64,000 nt of DNA from Prorocentrum cordatum (taxonomy: Eukaryota > Sar > Dinophyceae > Prorocentrales > Prorocentraceae). A program made the position numbers and the translations under genes. This document shows, one piece after another, positions 1-11,046 of this stretch; the stretch's first letter is position 1, and each line of letters begins with the position of its first letter. The stretch is taken from assembly GCA_963575745.1 (NCBI GenBank), contig CAUYUJ010021059.1:521584-585583 (forward strand), given 5' to 3'. Below the pieces are notes generated by a model that made no database searches, was not told the origin of the DNA, and worked only from the letters and a program-made list of their open reading frames with translations.

Positions 1-590
1 GTCACTGAGAGTTGTCCAGAAGTCGGAGGGGGCCCGTGAGCATGTCCAGATCTTGGCAAACATGCCGCCTGCGAGTGCCCGTGGGCTGCCCGAGCCTCCG
101 GCGCGACCGGGCCCGTCTGTAAGGTGCTTGTTTGCCGAAGACGTTCCTTCTCTTCCGCCAGCGCAGTTACTTTGCCTAGCCGCCGTCGCCAAAAGATGGC
201 CGAAGACGAAGATACACGAACAGATCGGCGCTGCCCCCCCCCCCGGCGCGCGGAGCGCGCCAGAGGCGGCACCGGAGGCACCGCCAGGGGGCTCCAGCGC
301 CGATCCAAGAAATCCGCGCGGAGCTCCGAGAGCGTATGTTTATGCAGTTGTTCGTTCCTCTCATGTGGTTTCCGCCTGTGCCGCCCAGACTGGCCCCCCG
401 AGGAGCCTCCCTTCCAGACCCACTCGGGTCATGACATCGTGTTGCCTCGAGCGATCCCCACCGCAACCTTATGCCATCTTCGGTGATGTTGTGTTGTGTT
501 ATGATTTGTTATGCCATGGCATGTTCAATTATCATGCTCTGCCCTGTCATGTCATTTTCTGATATGCTCTGTGCTGTCATGCTCACAGGG
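1..590. repeat. Dispersed repeat with partial copies at 47.1 kb and 58.6 kb
   Basis: Positions 154-196 (CCGCCAGCGCAGTTACTTTG...) recur at 47133-47175. Positions 285-345 (CGATCCAAGAAATCCGCGCG) recur inverted at 58548-58580 with further similarity to 58650. Positions 490-590 are TG/AT-rich with repeated TTATG and GTCAT words. No gene is seen. Confidence 0.6.
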
Positions 591-591
591 G

Positions 592-800
592 CGGGAGTCT
601 CGGAAATTCTCGGTGGACCTGGCGATCTGGCGACCGCGGTATGCAGAGTGGGCGAGTCAGGTCTGGAGGGACGGGAGTCTCGGGGACTCGGTGGACCTGG
701 GGATCTTGCGGCTGCGGTGTGCAGAGTGAGCGGGCCAGGTCTGCAGGGGCGGGAGTCTCGAGGACTTTCGGTGGACCTGGGAACCTGGCGGCCACCTCAG
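592..800 (+). repeat. 79-bp tandem repeat, 2.7 copies
   Basis: CGGGAGTCTCG starts at 592, 672 and 750, each followed by GGTGGACCTGG and, in the first two, by a TGCAGAGTG segment. Copies are diverged. Confidence 0.8.
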
Positions 801-884
801 GGTGGGCCGGTGGGGAGGTTGGTTCACAAAATCAATCTAACGACCCCGATCTCGTCGAGTGGGAAAAAAAGACAGACGGTTTTT

Positions 885-1015
885 CGCTATTTTCAGTCTC
901 TGGGGGCCCTTGCCTTGGGACCGTGAAACAACGACTCAGGATGAAAGAATGGTCCCGTGGAGTGAGTCGAGACCTTTGTGGATATAGGCTATGAATAAAT
1001 CATGACGTCGGGGAT
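885..1015 (-). repeat. Dispersed ~130-bp repeat, copy 1
   Basis: Read on the minus strand: GACGTCATGA..., CTCGACTC..., CATCCTGAGTCGTTGTTTCA, CGGTCCCAAGG...GGGCCCCCAGAGACTGAAAA. The same string of short blocks occurs at 12345-12520, 12655-12850, 27440-27570 and 28140-28240. Confidence 0.6.
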
Positions 1016-1985
1016 CTGGGCGAAACGGGGGGCGATGGTGTCCAAGTCCGACCGCCGGTGTGTCCAGCGCGCTGGAGGCCACGGCCTGGTAGAAGGCAGA
1101 TGCCAGCTCTGCCAACAGAGTCGGCGGACATCGCTTCGCCGCGTGGCGGCTCGCATGCTGTATCTGAGGCGTCCTCCTCCCCCCGTCCACTGTCCTATGT
1201 GTCGAGCTCGTGAGAACTGGCGCTCCTCCCTTCCGTCCCCTCCTCCGGCCCTCTCCCTCCCCTTCCCCCGCCCTTTCCTCCTGCTCCTCCTCCTCCTGCT
1301 CCTCCTCCTGCTCCTCCTCCTCCTTCTCCGTCTTCTCGGAAGTGCTCTTTACTCCAGCCCCGAGTTTTCTGGCGAAGTCAGTCGTTACGCCGCTCACAGT
1401 GCAGGGCCATTCTGACTTGCACGACGGCCGTAAATCATGCAGGGCTTCTCGAGATTGCTTGCGTGCTTGCTTCACTCTCCCTTCTCCTCGTGGGGCGTCC
1501 CAGAAAGGGAATCGCCTTTGAGAAATCAAAGGGCTTGGCGGCACTTCCCTGGCGGAAGCCAGCAGAAGTAACACACGGGCCGTTCCTCCGGCGGACTCCG
1601 ACTGAAAGCCGGCGGGAGCAGGCGGAAGTAAACATCGCACGTTTTGACATTCGGGATTTCTGGAACGAGCCTCCTGCGCGCTCGATCTGCGATTCGAGCT
1701 GAATGCCGGCACACCTCGCCTTCGCGGTGAGTACATGCACTGAAGGCTGCATCCGTCGCACCATGCCTGCATTGCCACATCTACGGACGAGCGAACCAAA
1801 GTTCCAGCGACGGGTACTGGTCAAAGACAGTGCACCTCCACCCCCACCTGCCCGCTCGGGGGCTGGGCCAGGGAGCTTTGGCTCCCGACTGCGAGGGCGT
1901 CTCGCACAAGGGGCGTAGACAGCAGACCCCATCCTCACCCGGCCCCTCCCCTCTGGGCAGGGGGGCCAGGCGGGGTGGGGGTTGG
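1016..1985. other. No gene recognised
   Basis: Contains a CTCCTC tract (1280-1330) and a patch of CCGGCGGAAG-type words (1550-1630), also seen as a denser array at 17275-17390. Open frames here are GC-rich and show no domain. Confidence 0.5.
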
Positions 1986-1997
1986 GGGTCGGGGTGT

Positions 1998-2172
1998 GTG
2001 TGGTGTGTGTGTGTGTGTCTGTGTCTGTGTCTGTGTCTGTGTCTGTGTCTGTGTCTGTGTCTGTGTCTGTGTCTGTGTGTCTGTGTGTCTGTGTGTCTGT
2101 GTGTCTGTGTGTATGTTGGCTCCTGTGCTCCTCTTGTTGAGATGTGCGCGTGTGTGTGTGTGTGTGTGAGTA
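1998..2172 (+). repeat. (TGTGTC)n/(GT)n microsatellite
   Basis: GTGTGT followed by repeated TGTCTG hexamers, interrupted at 2115-2145, then GTGTGT again. Confidence 0.95.
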
Positions 2173-2814
2173 CATGTTTTCCAGTTTTTTCCTGCATCCG
2201 TCGACGGCTTGTCCGTTGGCATTCCACTGCCGCACGCTCGGTGGTACCATCCCGCTACTGTCCTCGCTGTGTTGGACCAACCGACCGTGTCGCAAAACAT
2301 GCGCATGTCGCCGCGCCGTTTGTTCCGATTCGTAGCCTTGTGTCTTTGGGAGGGCGCCGCGGCCATCAGTGCAAACTCCGCCTCTGACGCGATAGTTTCG
2401 CCGTGGAATTTGCAGCAGTGCTGGCCTCGTTTGCTTGGGGCGCGGAACGCAGGGTGTGTCGTGGGTTTGCCGTGGTCTCGGCGTCGTCCATTTGGGCTCG
2501 TCGAGAACAAACGGCGCGGCGACACATGTCGCTATTCATTTTGTGCTGCCCCGATGCCGTGGCTCTGCTTCCTTCCGCCTGCCAAGGCGGAGCCGCCGGC
2601 GGGGGATGCCGCTGCGCAGGCGGCGCCCGCGGCTGCTGCGCCCGGCCCGGCCGAGAGATGTGGCGCGCCCAGCGTGCAGTCCGCGCAGGCTTGGCGGGAC
2701 TCGACTTGTCGGATCCCCGGTAAGGGAGCCGAGCAGTTAGTGGTTGGGCCCCGAAGCCCAACAGAATTATCCCGGCGAAGGTCCCCAACCATTTGCAGCT
2801 GTGAGTGCTGCGTT
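2173..2814. other. No gene recognised
   Basis: GC-rich single-copy-looking sequence with overlapping open frames on both strands, none with a recognisable domain or clear splice sites. Confidence 0.4.
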
Positions 2815-3465
2815 GTGGGTACCGCTTTCGGTGGCGCTCCCTCGGGGGCTACGAGACGCGTGATGGGGTGTCCTGTAATGGGCGGGGGAGACGCATGCGG
2901 CCGCGGGCACTGGGGTCTTTGGTGGACATCCCTCTGGGGCCACGAACCGCTGTACCGGGCGCGGTCGGCGCAAGCGGCCGTGGCCACTGGGGTTTTGTAT
3001 GGAGCTGACCAATATCGCAGGCTCACCAGGGGTGGAGCTCCCTATGGGGCCACGAACCGCTGTACAGGGTGGCGCGGGCGAATGCGGCCGCGGCCTCTGG
3101 GGCCTTCGGCTGAGCTCCCTAGGGGGCCACGAAGCGTTGTACAGGGTGGGGCGGACGCATGCGGCCGCGGTCACTGGGGCCTTCGGCTGAGCTCCCTACA
3201 GGGTCACGAAGCGGTGTACAGGGTGGCGCGGACGCATGCGGCCGCGGTCACTGGGGCCTTTCGTGGAGCTCCCTATGGGGCCACGAAGCGCGAAGCGTGT
3301 GCGGGATGTATTGAATTGGTTGACATGCGGAGGGCAGAGGCAGGGATGGGAGGATGGAGGAGAAGGAGGAGGAGGAGGAGGAGGAGGAGAGGAGAGCACG
3401 AGGAAAGAAGCGGGGCACTGTCTCTTCAAAACGAGGGCCCAACACCATAGGACGGTTGGGAAGTC
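2815..3465 (-). repeat. Composite array element, locus A (inverted)
   Basis: On the minus strand: head CCAACCGTCCTATGGTGTTG (ending near 3460) with CTCGTTTTGAAGAGACAGTG, then TCC repeats (3358-3390), CTGCCCTCCGCATG, then about five monomers of ~60-90 bp with CTTCGTGGCCCCATAGGGAG and CTCCAC. The same order occurs at 31962, 33226 and 47468. Confidence 0.8.
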
Positions 3466-3842
3466 ATCAGAATCACTCAACCAGGTCAGCCGCAGCTGGC
3501 GTTTTTTCTGATTCCGGGTGGCGGCAGTTCCGGTTGATGGGATGGGGCGGGGGGGTGTCCCCTTTGTACAAACCAGGACATTGCGAAGCAGGATCTTGAG
3601 CATCTCCTTTCTGGAAGGAACGAAGAATGGCAGAATGTTTCGATCCACGGCTGCGGTGTTCGTTGGCGCGTCAATGTCCTGGTTCACCAAGTATAGTCCC
3701 CGCTCGGGAGGCCCCGAGTCGACCCCCGGGGGCCGCTGGCGGCTGGTGACGTGGTGCATATCCTTCGTGAGGGCCGGAGCGTGGACGGCAAGAGCTGGGC
3801 CGTCTGCGGGAAGCCTGGGGGATGGTGCCCAGAGGCCACCTC
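3466..3842. other. No gene recognised
   Basis: Unique-looking sequence between the composite array and the foldback element; no coding signal seen. Confidence 0.4.
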
Positions 3843-4049
3843 GGCGGCGGGCCCAGGGGGGAAATGAGAAGGAGCAGGCCTTGTCAGAAGGCCGCGGGAC
3901 TTCTTAGAAGTCCGGGGGACTTCTGAGAGGTCTCCTTAGCTTATTTCGAATACAGACTGAACTTCTCAGAAGCCCTCTCAGAAGTCCGGAAACTTCTCAG
4001 AAGCCTCGGAAGTCCCGCCCCTTCTCATTTCCCCCCCGCGCCCGCCGCC
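3843..4049. mobile_element. Foldback/MITE-like element with 30-bp inverted ends
   Basis: The left end (3843-3872, GGCGGCGGGCCC...GAAATGAGAAGG) pairs with the right end (4020-4049, CCTTCTCATTTCC...CGCCGCC) at 28 of 30 positions. The 147-bp interior is made of short palindromic words around CTTCTCAGAAG and GACTTCTTAGAAGTCC. No coding capacity. Confidence 0.7.
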
Positions 4050-4770
4050 GACCACCGGGAGGCCGTCCTGAGCCCTCTGCGGTGGGATCCCAAAAGCATT
4101 CAAACAGACGTCTGGGTTTCCAATACTGTTGCCTCCCCAGGGCCTTCAGGAGGAGAGCGTGCCGGCCAAGTGCAAAACATGTTTCAGGTTTTGGGACTTT
4201 TGGGGGGACGGTCTTAGGTAGTCTATGGCATATTCGAGCACCCCCTGGTAGATAGAGGCGATTGCGGGGGACGGCCCTAGAGGCGACCTCCCTCCCCACG
4301 CGCATGCACACTGCTCAGCGATTTGTTGTACTTACGAGCCAACCGATCTGAGGGTTGATGCATATCATGGGCCCGTTTCGTGGATGATATATTTTCTCAT
4401 GGGGCAATATATGGCCCGAGCCAGCAGGGGCTTCATAGCTAACTTTCTCGCTGCAAGCGTGGTGGACAACTCGGTGCCACTTCAAAATTGCGCTTGGACA
4501 CACGTTCACTGCTCCTGCGCCCAGCTCTTGGTGGATCGTTGATAGCGGTGACATGCGGTGACATCGTCTCTGTGGTCATTGGATCAGCAGGGTGGCCCAG
4601 CACACACTCGTATGACGGTGCCCCACGGCTCTTGCTATTGGCAGGTGGCGACGGCAGGTGACAATTTCATGTGAGCTTGAATTGCGCACAGCTCGTACAT
4701 TGGTTGCTTGATGAGGTGCGACGCCCATAAGATCTCGACGTCGCCGACATTGACATACCATAGCCCCCGC
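4050..4770. other. No gene recognised
   Basis: Unique-looking, less GC-rich than its surroundings. Open frames on the minus strand have no recognisable domain. Confidence 0.4.
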
Positions 4771-5780
4771 AGTTGCGGATAAGAGTGACGGGGCGGGGGG
4801 GCGTCGGCAGTTCACGAGACGTGATCTGATGTGAAGAAGCCCGCCGCAGGCGTTGATGCGGGCCCGCCGCAGCCGCACATTTTGGTTTAAGCCAGTGTGA
4901 GTGGTTTGCGGGTAGATCGTCTGCGGCTCGGCGGGCGAATCGTGCCACGGGTCGGTGGTGGAGCGCGGATGGGTCGCGGGCAGGTCGTGGGCGGATCGTG
5001 GGTGGGTCGCGGGTGGAACGTGGGTGGATCTTGGGACGGGTCGCGGATGGGTCGCCAGTGGGTCGCGAGGTTGGTCGTGGGTGGGTCGCGGAGCGGGGTT
5101 GGTAACCAGACGAACATGAATCCACACCTTGGAACCGTGTTTCAGCCACGCACCCAGGGGCAGTGTAAGATCATGCGACCGCCTGACTCTGACAGTCGGG
5201 ATGCCTTTGCGCAAACGGTTCCCATACCGCGTGCAAGTACACTTCCGATCTCAGTTACAGCAAGATGTTTGCCACAGAATTGAGTCACGACACCTGCTTG
5301 TTTGTTAGCCGTGACGCACCCTGCCTCCTGCATTTGCGGATACGACTTGGGGGGCGGGGGTGTCGTCGGCAGTTTGCGAGACGTGAAATCAGATGTGCAG
5401 TGAAGAAGCCCGCCGCAAGTGCTGGCTTTTTGTGCACCGCGAGCCCGTCGCAGGCGTGAGTGGTTCGGGGGTAGGCCGATTGCGGCTCGGCGGGCGAATC
5501 GCGCGGCGGGTTCGTGGAGGAGCGCGGATGGGTCGCGAGCAGGTCGCGGTTGGGTCGCGCGGCGGATCGTGGGTGGGTCGCGGGTGGTCGCGGGGCGGGG
5601 TTAGCAACCAGACGAACATGAATCCACACCGCTGAACCGCACTTCAGCCACGCACCCAGGGGCAGTGTAAGACCATGCGACCGCCTCACTCAGTCGGGAT
5701 GCAGTTGCGCAAGCGACTCACAGCCGTGTACAAGTACAATTCCGACCTCTGTTAGAGCAAGATGTTCGACGTAGAACTGG
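4771..5780 (+). repeat. ~0.5-kb direct tandem duplication with internal GGGTCGCGGGTG array
   Basis: 4771-5330 and 5331-5780 align over their length: TTGCGGATA...GGCGGGGG, GTCGGCAGTT, GAAGAAGCCCGCCGCA, a GGTCGCGG minisatellite, ACCAGACGAACATGAATCCA, CACGCACCCAGGGGCAGTGT and CAAGATGTT. The inner GGTCGCGGGTGGG words also occur inverted at 26405-26515 (CCGCGACCCACC). Confidence 0.85.
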
Positions 5781-6397
5781 GTCACGAACGTCACCTACTC
5801 ATTTATCGGTCGAACCTTCCCGATTCCCACAGGCACACAGCCTTGCTAGGCACACACAGGCACACAGCGTTGCCAGGCTTCATATAGCTTTCAATGTGCA
5901 CCATAATGCGCTGCGGCGACGCCAGTGGGTGTGCTCAAACTTGGATGCCACTGGCGGCCCAGAGAAGGCCAGCATTGATTTGATTTGGAGATTGCGGTGG
6001 GGGCTGCTCCAGGTTGACCGATCTGCGCGGTGCCAGGAACCAGCGTCTGTGCCGACAGGGCAGGAACACGCCGCATGCGCAGCGGGGTATTCGCCAACAG
6101 TGATCTTGCGATGGACGCTTGGCGAATGGCCGTCGTGACAGACAGATAGACAGGGCTCCATCGGAGTCATCGCAAGCCCTCTCAAGGCCTTCTTTGTCTT
6201 GTTGCCTATTGGGCCTTTCTGGGGCAACCTAGGAGAACTCTGGGGAGTGTTCCAGGGTTTAGGTGGAGTGGTGAACCTTTCCCAGGAGGCGAGCCGATTT
6301 CGAGGTTGTTTTGGAAGTTCTGATCCCCTGAATCACCTGCGCCCAGGGAGGGCTGGCAGGTTGGGTTCGATTCAGTACAAGGGCGTTCCCGCCACAG
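5781..6397. other. Upstream flank of the CH gene; nothing else recognised
   Basis: Sequence before the first CH exon, with a short AGGCACACAG direct repeat near 5831-5875. No promoter motif is called. Confidence 0.4.
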
Positions 6398-6508
6398 GCC
6401 GCGGCGCCGGAGGAGCGCGAGATGGATAGGGAGGAGTCGCTCTATGGCATGGACAGGGAGCTGCGTGCGAAGCAAGAGGCGAAGTACGACGTCGCCCTGG
6501 AAGCGCAG
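6398..6508 (+). CDS. N-terminal exon of a transgelin/calponin-type CH-domain protein
   Basis: The exon gives the pre-domain segment of a calponin/transgelin family protein. From the ATG at 6422 the 29 residues include YGMDREL and end KYDVALEAQ, matching the conserved YGMSRE...KYDEELE start of transgelins. Reading is also open back to 6398, just after a CACAG acceptor-like site (AG|G), so an upstream exon may exist; 6422 is the first good ATG. The exon ends at CAG followed by GC, a GC-type donor of the kind used in dinoflagellates, phase 0. Joined to the exon at 21424 it reads KYDVALEAQ-VVEWIEF, the same spacing as KYD...LVEWI in the family. Family role: single-CH proteins bind or cross-link actin. 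That these two exons belong together is inference, but the junction fits exactly in length and phase. Confidence 0.82.
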
Positions 6509-6744
6509 GCGCCTCCAGCTTGGCTCGGTCTCGGGCAGGGGGGGGGGCGCGAAACTGGCCTCCAGAGGCCTAGACTCCTGCCATTTGTTTTGTCGACCCG
6601 CGTTGTTTTAGTGTCCTTAAACCCTGCGAAACATTGTGCGTCGGACGGCTGCGCTGTTTGATCTATGTGTGCAGATGCATATGCATGCTTGTATACGTAT
6701 ATCTTCAGGTTAGTCAGCGTGGGCCCAAAACAGTGTTTCTAGCA

Positions 6745-7020
6745 ACGCAGGTTGTACAATCTACGTTGTGCAATATATTTGGTGCAATCTATGTGGTGCA
6801 ATATATGTGGTGCAATCTACGTGGAGCAATCTAGGTTCTGCAATCTATGTGGTGCGATCGACGTGATGCAGCATTTGTTTCTAGCAATGCGGAATGTATG
6901 TGGTGCAATCTCTGTTGCGCAATATCTGTTGTGCAGTCTATGTGGTGCGATGTATGTGGGACAACCCACGTGATGAAGTGGTGAATTTGACGTGGTACAA
7001 CCTAAGTTGTGCAATCCATG
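6745..7020 (+). repeat. Degenerate ~16-bp minisatellite (TGTGGTGCAATCTA)
   Basis: About 14 variants of TGTGGTGCAATCTATG in a row. The same words occur at 9925-10045 next to the element copy there, and faintly at 63130-63165 (inverted). Confidence 0.85.
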
Positions 7021-7900
7021 TTTTCAATTTACGCCGGCACATGGTCCAATGCCGCATAACAGGATAATTTGTGTGTGAGCGATGGTTGCACTATGTGGTG
7101 CAGTGGCTGGCCGAACTCACTGCGCTTCGGATGTCCATACCCACTGTTCCGGTTCTACTGTAGTACAAAGGTGCGGAATGTGGTCCAGTATGTGTGTTCA
7201 GTACACACCGTCCTGCTTCGCGTGTTTGCACCCACGACGTGAGTGAAATGTTAGTCCATTGTCATACACACATTGACAATACCCAATGTGTCTTGGGAAC
7301 ACCTAGAAGCCAGAACGTCCCGAATGTATACTCCCACCACGTGTGTGAATGAATAGTTTCCTTCATGCCCCTGCACCGTGTGACAAAATATGATGTGTCT
7401 CGGAGCGTCGCACCACCCCCACGACGACGCCACCGACGACGACGACGACGACGATTATCATTTTGACGACCACGACGACGACTACGACGACGTTGACGTG
7501 CGCTCTCGCCCGAACGCCAGCCACTCCCTGGTTCTCGCCTCATCGCTGGCTAGTGTCTCGATCTGGCCGACCACTCTCCCTTAAGCAAGGGGAGACCCCA
7601 GGGCGGCGCTTCCCCCCTTCGGGAGGGGGACGTGCTGGGGGAGACAACGCCACCCCCTTCTGGGGGGGATATACTGCTGTCACCCCCAAACAAACACATG
7701 TTTGAAAAGGAACCGTCCGTTTGGGCTACTTGTGCTTGGGCCCGCCTGATCCACCCAATCTCTTATGTGTTTGACCTGTTCTTTGAGTTCCGGCATTTTA
7801 TGCAACATCGTGTTTTTCTATGATGCGACCCCGGGAAGGAAATCGCAGAACATACGCAAGTAGGAGAGACCCAAAGAGCAAACGAGGAGACACCCAATGA
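7021..7900. other. No gene recognised; short GAC repeat
   Basis: Contains an imperfect (GAC)n tract at 7420-7495. Otherwise unique-looking, intronic to the CH gene. Confidence 0.5.
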
Positions 7901-7904
7901 ATGT

Positions 7905-8270
7905 GTATGATATTTGCAACAGAAGCCGTGGCCGATGTGACCACAGGCGCAACTATTCAAGTATTGTCGTGCTTTATATCTTGGACACGGTTTCTGAGCA
8001 GGGGTTGCAGCACGTGCAGATTTTTCCCGAAAGTGTGATCGAGTTCGGACCGAACGAATTTGTGTTGGATTTCCGATGGAAATCGGGGCCGATCTGACCA
8101 CAGGCGCAAGTACTTGAAATATAATCGTGAATTCCCTCTTGGATTCGGCCTTTGAGCCAGGGTCGCAACACGTGCACATTTCTTCAGAAAGTGCGAGCGA
8201 GGACAGTCTGGGCGAATTTGTATCCGATTTCCCACAGGGAGTGGGGCCGATGTGACCACGCGCGTACCTA
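7905..8270 (+). repeat. ~150-bp tandem repeat, 2.4 copies
   Basis: GGGGCCGATSTGACCACAGG-type blocks at about 7928, 8083 and 8245 are each followed by CGCAA-TATTCAA and GGTTGCAGCACGTGCA-type segments. Confidence 0.75.
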
Positions 8271-8279
8271 TTCAAATGA

Positions 8280-8765
8280 AGTGCCAGGCCCAAACCAGGC
8301 CAAACCAGGCAATTTGCGAGCACGTCTCAAGAGAAACTGGGCCCAAACCACCAGGCAAATTGCAAGTACGTTTCGGGCAAAACCGGGCCCAAACCAGGCC
8401 AAACCAGGCAAATTGTGAGGTCGTCTCAGGCAAAACCGGGCCCAAACTAGGCCAAACCAAGCAAATTGCAAGGACGTCTCCGGCAAAACCGGGCCCAAAC
8501 CAGGCCAAACCAAGCCAATTGTGAGGACGTCTCAGGCAAAACCGGGCCCAAGCCAGGCCAAACCAGGCAAATTGTAAGAATTTCTTAAGGAAAACCGAGC
8601 CCAAACCAAGCCAAGCCAAGCAAATTCGAAGGACGTCTTAGACAAAACCGGGCCCAAACCAAGCCAAACCAAGCAAGTCTTGAGGGCCCAACCGAGCCAA
8701 ACCAGATCAAACCAGGGCCCAAACCAGGCAGATTTTGAGGGCGTCCCAAGCAGAATCGCCCAAAC
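8280..8765 (+). repeat. ~54-bp minisatellite, about 8 copies
   Basis: The monomer is GGGCCCAAACCAGGCCAAAC, CAGGCAAATTGTGAGGACG, TCTCAGGCAAAACC, with progressive divergence to the right. It shares GAGGACGTCTCAGGC with other repeat families in the window. Confidence 0.9.
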
Positions 8766-8929
8766 CAGGCTCCACCCACTCTCCTTAAGAAGGACATTCT
8801 AACTAAAGGAGTGGATCCACCTAGGGCCCCCCCCCGGCGAGAGGTCGTTTAGAACTTCATGGTGTGTGTGTGTGTGTGTGGACCACATGTCCGGCGAGGC
8901 GGACGGGGTCGGGTGCGGAAGGTTTTTTT

Positions 8930-9057
8930 CCTTTTTTTCTCTTTTTTCGTTTTCTTTTTTTTTTTTTTGTTTTTGTTTTTTTTGTATTTTCTCTTTTTTT
9001 TTTTTTTTTTTAGGTTTGTTTTTTTTCGTGTTTTTTTTGTTTTCGTTTTTTGTTTTT

Positions 9058-9089
<32 letters not shown>

Positions 9090-9885
9090 TTCGGTTTTTT
9101 CGTTTTTTTTTTTTTTTTGTGGGGGTCTTTCGTTTTTTTCTCTTTCGTCGGCTTTTTTTTCTTTTTCTTTTTTTTTTTTTTTTTTTTTGGCCTTTTTTCC
9201 GGGTTTTTTTTTTTTTTAGTTTTATTTGTGTTGCTTTTTCGTTTTTCTTTTTCTTTTTTTTGTCGTCGCCGTTTTCTTTTTTTTTTTGTTTTTATTTGGG
9301 GTTGGGTTTTTTTTGTTTTTTTTATTTTTTTGTTTTTTTTTTTTTTTTTGTTTTTTTTTTTTTTTTTTCGCCCTTTTTCGGTTTTTTTTTTTCGGTTGTT
9401 TCGGTTTTATTGGTTTTGGGGGGGGGTGGTTTTTTTTTTTTGATTTTTTTGCGTTTTTTTCTTTTTCGGGTTTTATTTTTTTCGCTTTCGTTTTTTTATG
9501 TTTTTTTTTTTGCTGTTTGTTTTTTTTTTTTTCGGGTGTTTTGTATGGTTTTGGGTTTTTTCTTTTTTTCTTCGTTGGGTTTTGTTTTGCGTTTGTTTTT
9601 TTTTTTGGTACGCCTCTTTTTTTTTTCTCCGTTTTATTTTTTTTTTCGGTTATTTTTTTTTTTTTGTTTTTTTTTTTCTTTTTTTCCGTTTTTTTTTTCG
9701 TCGTTTTTTTTTTTAGTGTTTGGGTTTGTTATTTTTTATTCGGCGTTTTTTTTTTTTTGTGTTTGTGGGTGTTGTTGTCTTATCGTCTTTCGCGGTGTTT
9801 CTTTTTTTTTCATTTCGGTCGTTTTCGTTTGTTTGTTGGGTGGCTTTTTATTTTTTTCGTTTGTCTTTCGATTGTTCTTGGGGTG
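8930..9885 (+). repeat. Strand-asymmetric T-rich tract, about 950 bp
   Basis: Almost pure T runs broken by single C, G or CG/GGG, with very few A. The long Phe-rich open frames across it are an artefact of composition. Similar tracts lie at 34148-34318 and 34370-34440. Confidence 0.9.
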
Positions 9886-9924
9886 TTGTTGTGCCGTAAG
9901 CAGAAATGGTTCCGAGCCTGTAGG

Positions 9925-10530
9925 TGGTGCAACCTACGTAGTGCAACATTTGTTGTGCAGTCTGTGTGGTGCGCAGTCTATGCTGTGTAATCTATGCGGG
10001 GCAACGTATGCAGCACAGTGCAGTCTACACGGTGCAACTTTTTGTGAACAGTTTGGAGTTGAACTTGACGGGTGTCAATTCCATTGCTCGCGCAATTATC
10101 CCACCCACCCACCCGCAACTTGGTTTGCAAAACCCATGCGGTGGCGATTGCAGCGATTGCTTAGTGCTGACTGGCGCATCGCTGCCGCCGCGCTAGCGCG
10201 CGCAGTTTCGCACGCAGAGCGGCTAGCCAGTCTGGCGCGACCGACGCGGCCGCGGTCGCGCTGGCCTCGGGGCCGCGTCTCGCGGGCCGCGCTGACGCGC
10301 GGCACTTCAGTGCGAGGCGGTGGCTCGGACGGGCGTGGCCTATGGCAACGTCGGCAATGGCTGATGCGATGATGATGGTAGCGGTGCTGGTGCTGACGGT
10401 GACGATGACGACGGCGAGGCCGATGACGACGCCGATGCTGTTCACGCTTCGGCGACGAAGGTTTTGGACAGATTTCGACGTGTGCACGCGGTCGACGGGC
10501 GCGAGCGGCCCGCATGGTATAACTTGACAT
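9925..10530 (+). mobile_element. Dispersed element, plus-oriented copy (partner inverted at 62.6-63.2 kb)
   Basis: Begins with TGTGGTGCAATCTA-like repeats, then CAATTCCATTGCTCGCGCAA, CCCACCCACCCGCAACTTGG, a GCGATTGC-rich segment, and a small frame (10342-10527) beginning MATSAMADAMMM and containing ARPMTTPML. The inverted copy has the matching MATPASVDAMMR and ARPMTASML in the same relative frame. No known domain. Confidence 0.7.
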
Positions 10531-11046
10531 GCGGAGGCCGCCAAAGGTTGTGAAAGGAAGGTGAAACGACCGGGTCATGCGGACGCTCCGGCGTGTCGGT
10601 TGGTTGATCGTTGGCCAGGGAAGTCAATGAAATTGGCCTGACCCACGAATCCTCTTCCACTTATCTTCCTCCTTCGGGTTAAGCTGTGGTTGAGGCTCCT
10701 TCAACTGAGAGGGCAGAGGTGGGTGGGTGGAAGAAGGGTGAGACAAGGGAGGGGCGGGGTGATGGTGAGCCGGGGGGGGGGAGGTTTCCCCTTCCCTTCC
10801 GTGCTCTTGCCCGTTCCCCCTTCTGGCCTGCCCCGTTCTCTCCACCTCGAGAGCAGCCGTTCGTGTGTGTGCGTGTGTTTTGTGTGTGCGTGTGAAAGAC
10901 AGCGTGTGTGTGTGTGTGTGTTTGTGTGTGTGCGTTGGGGGCTTGTGGCTTCGGTTGAGTTGTGGTGCCTTCTCCTCCTCGTTCACTTCTGCACGTCGAC
11001 ACGTAGACGCGTCGGTTCAGGCCCACCCGCTCGCGGCCGCCGAACC
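10531..11046. other. No gene recognised; (GT)n at 10864-10935
   Basis: GC/GT-rich DNA; the GTGTGT microsatellite is interrupted. No coding signal. Confidence 0.5.

Noticed and set aside
9050-10372. 440-codon Phe-rich open frame
   Set aside because: Produced by T-rich low-complexity DNA; all three plus frames are equally Phe-rich.
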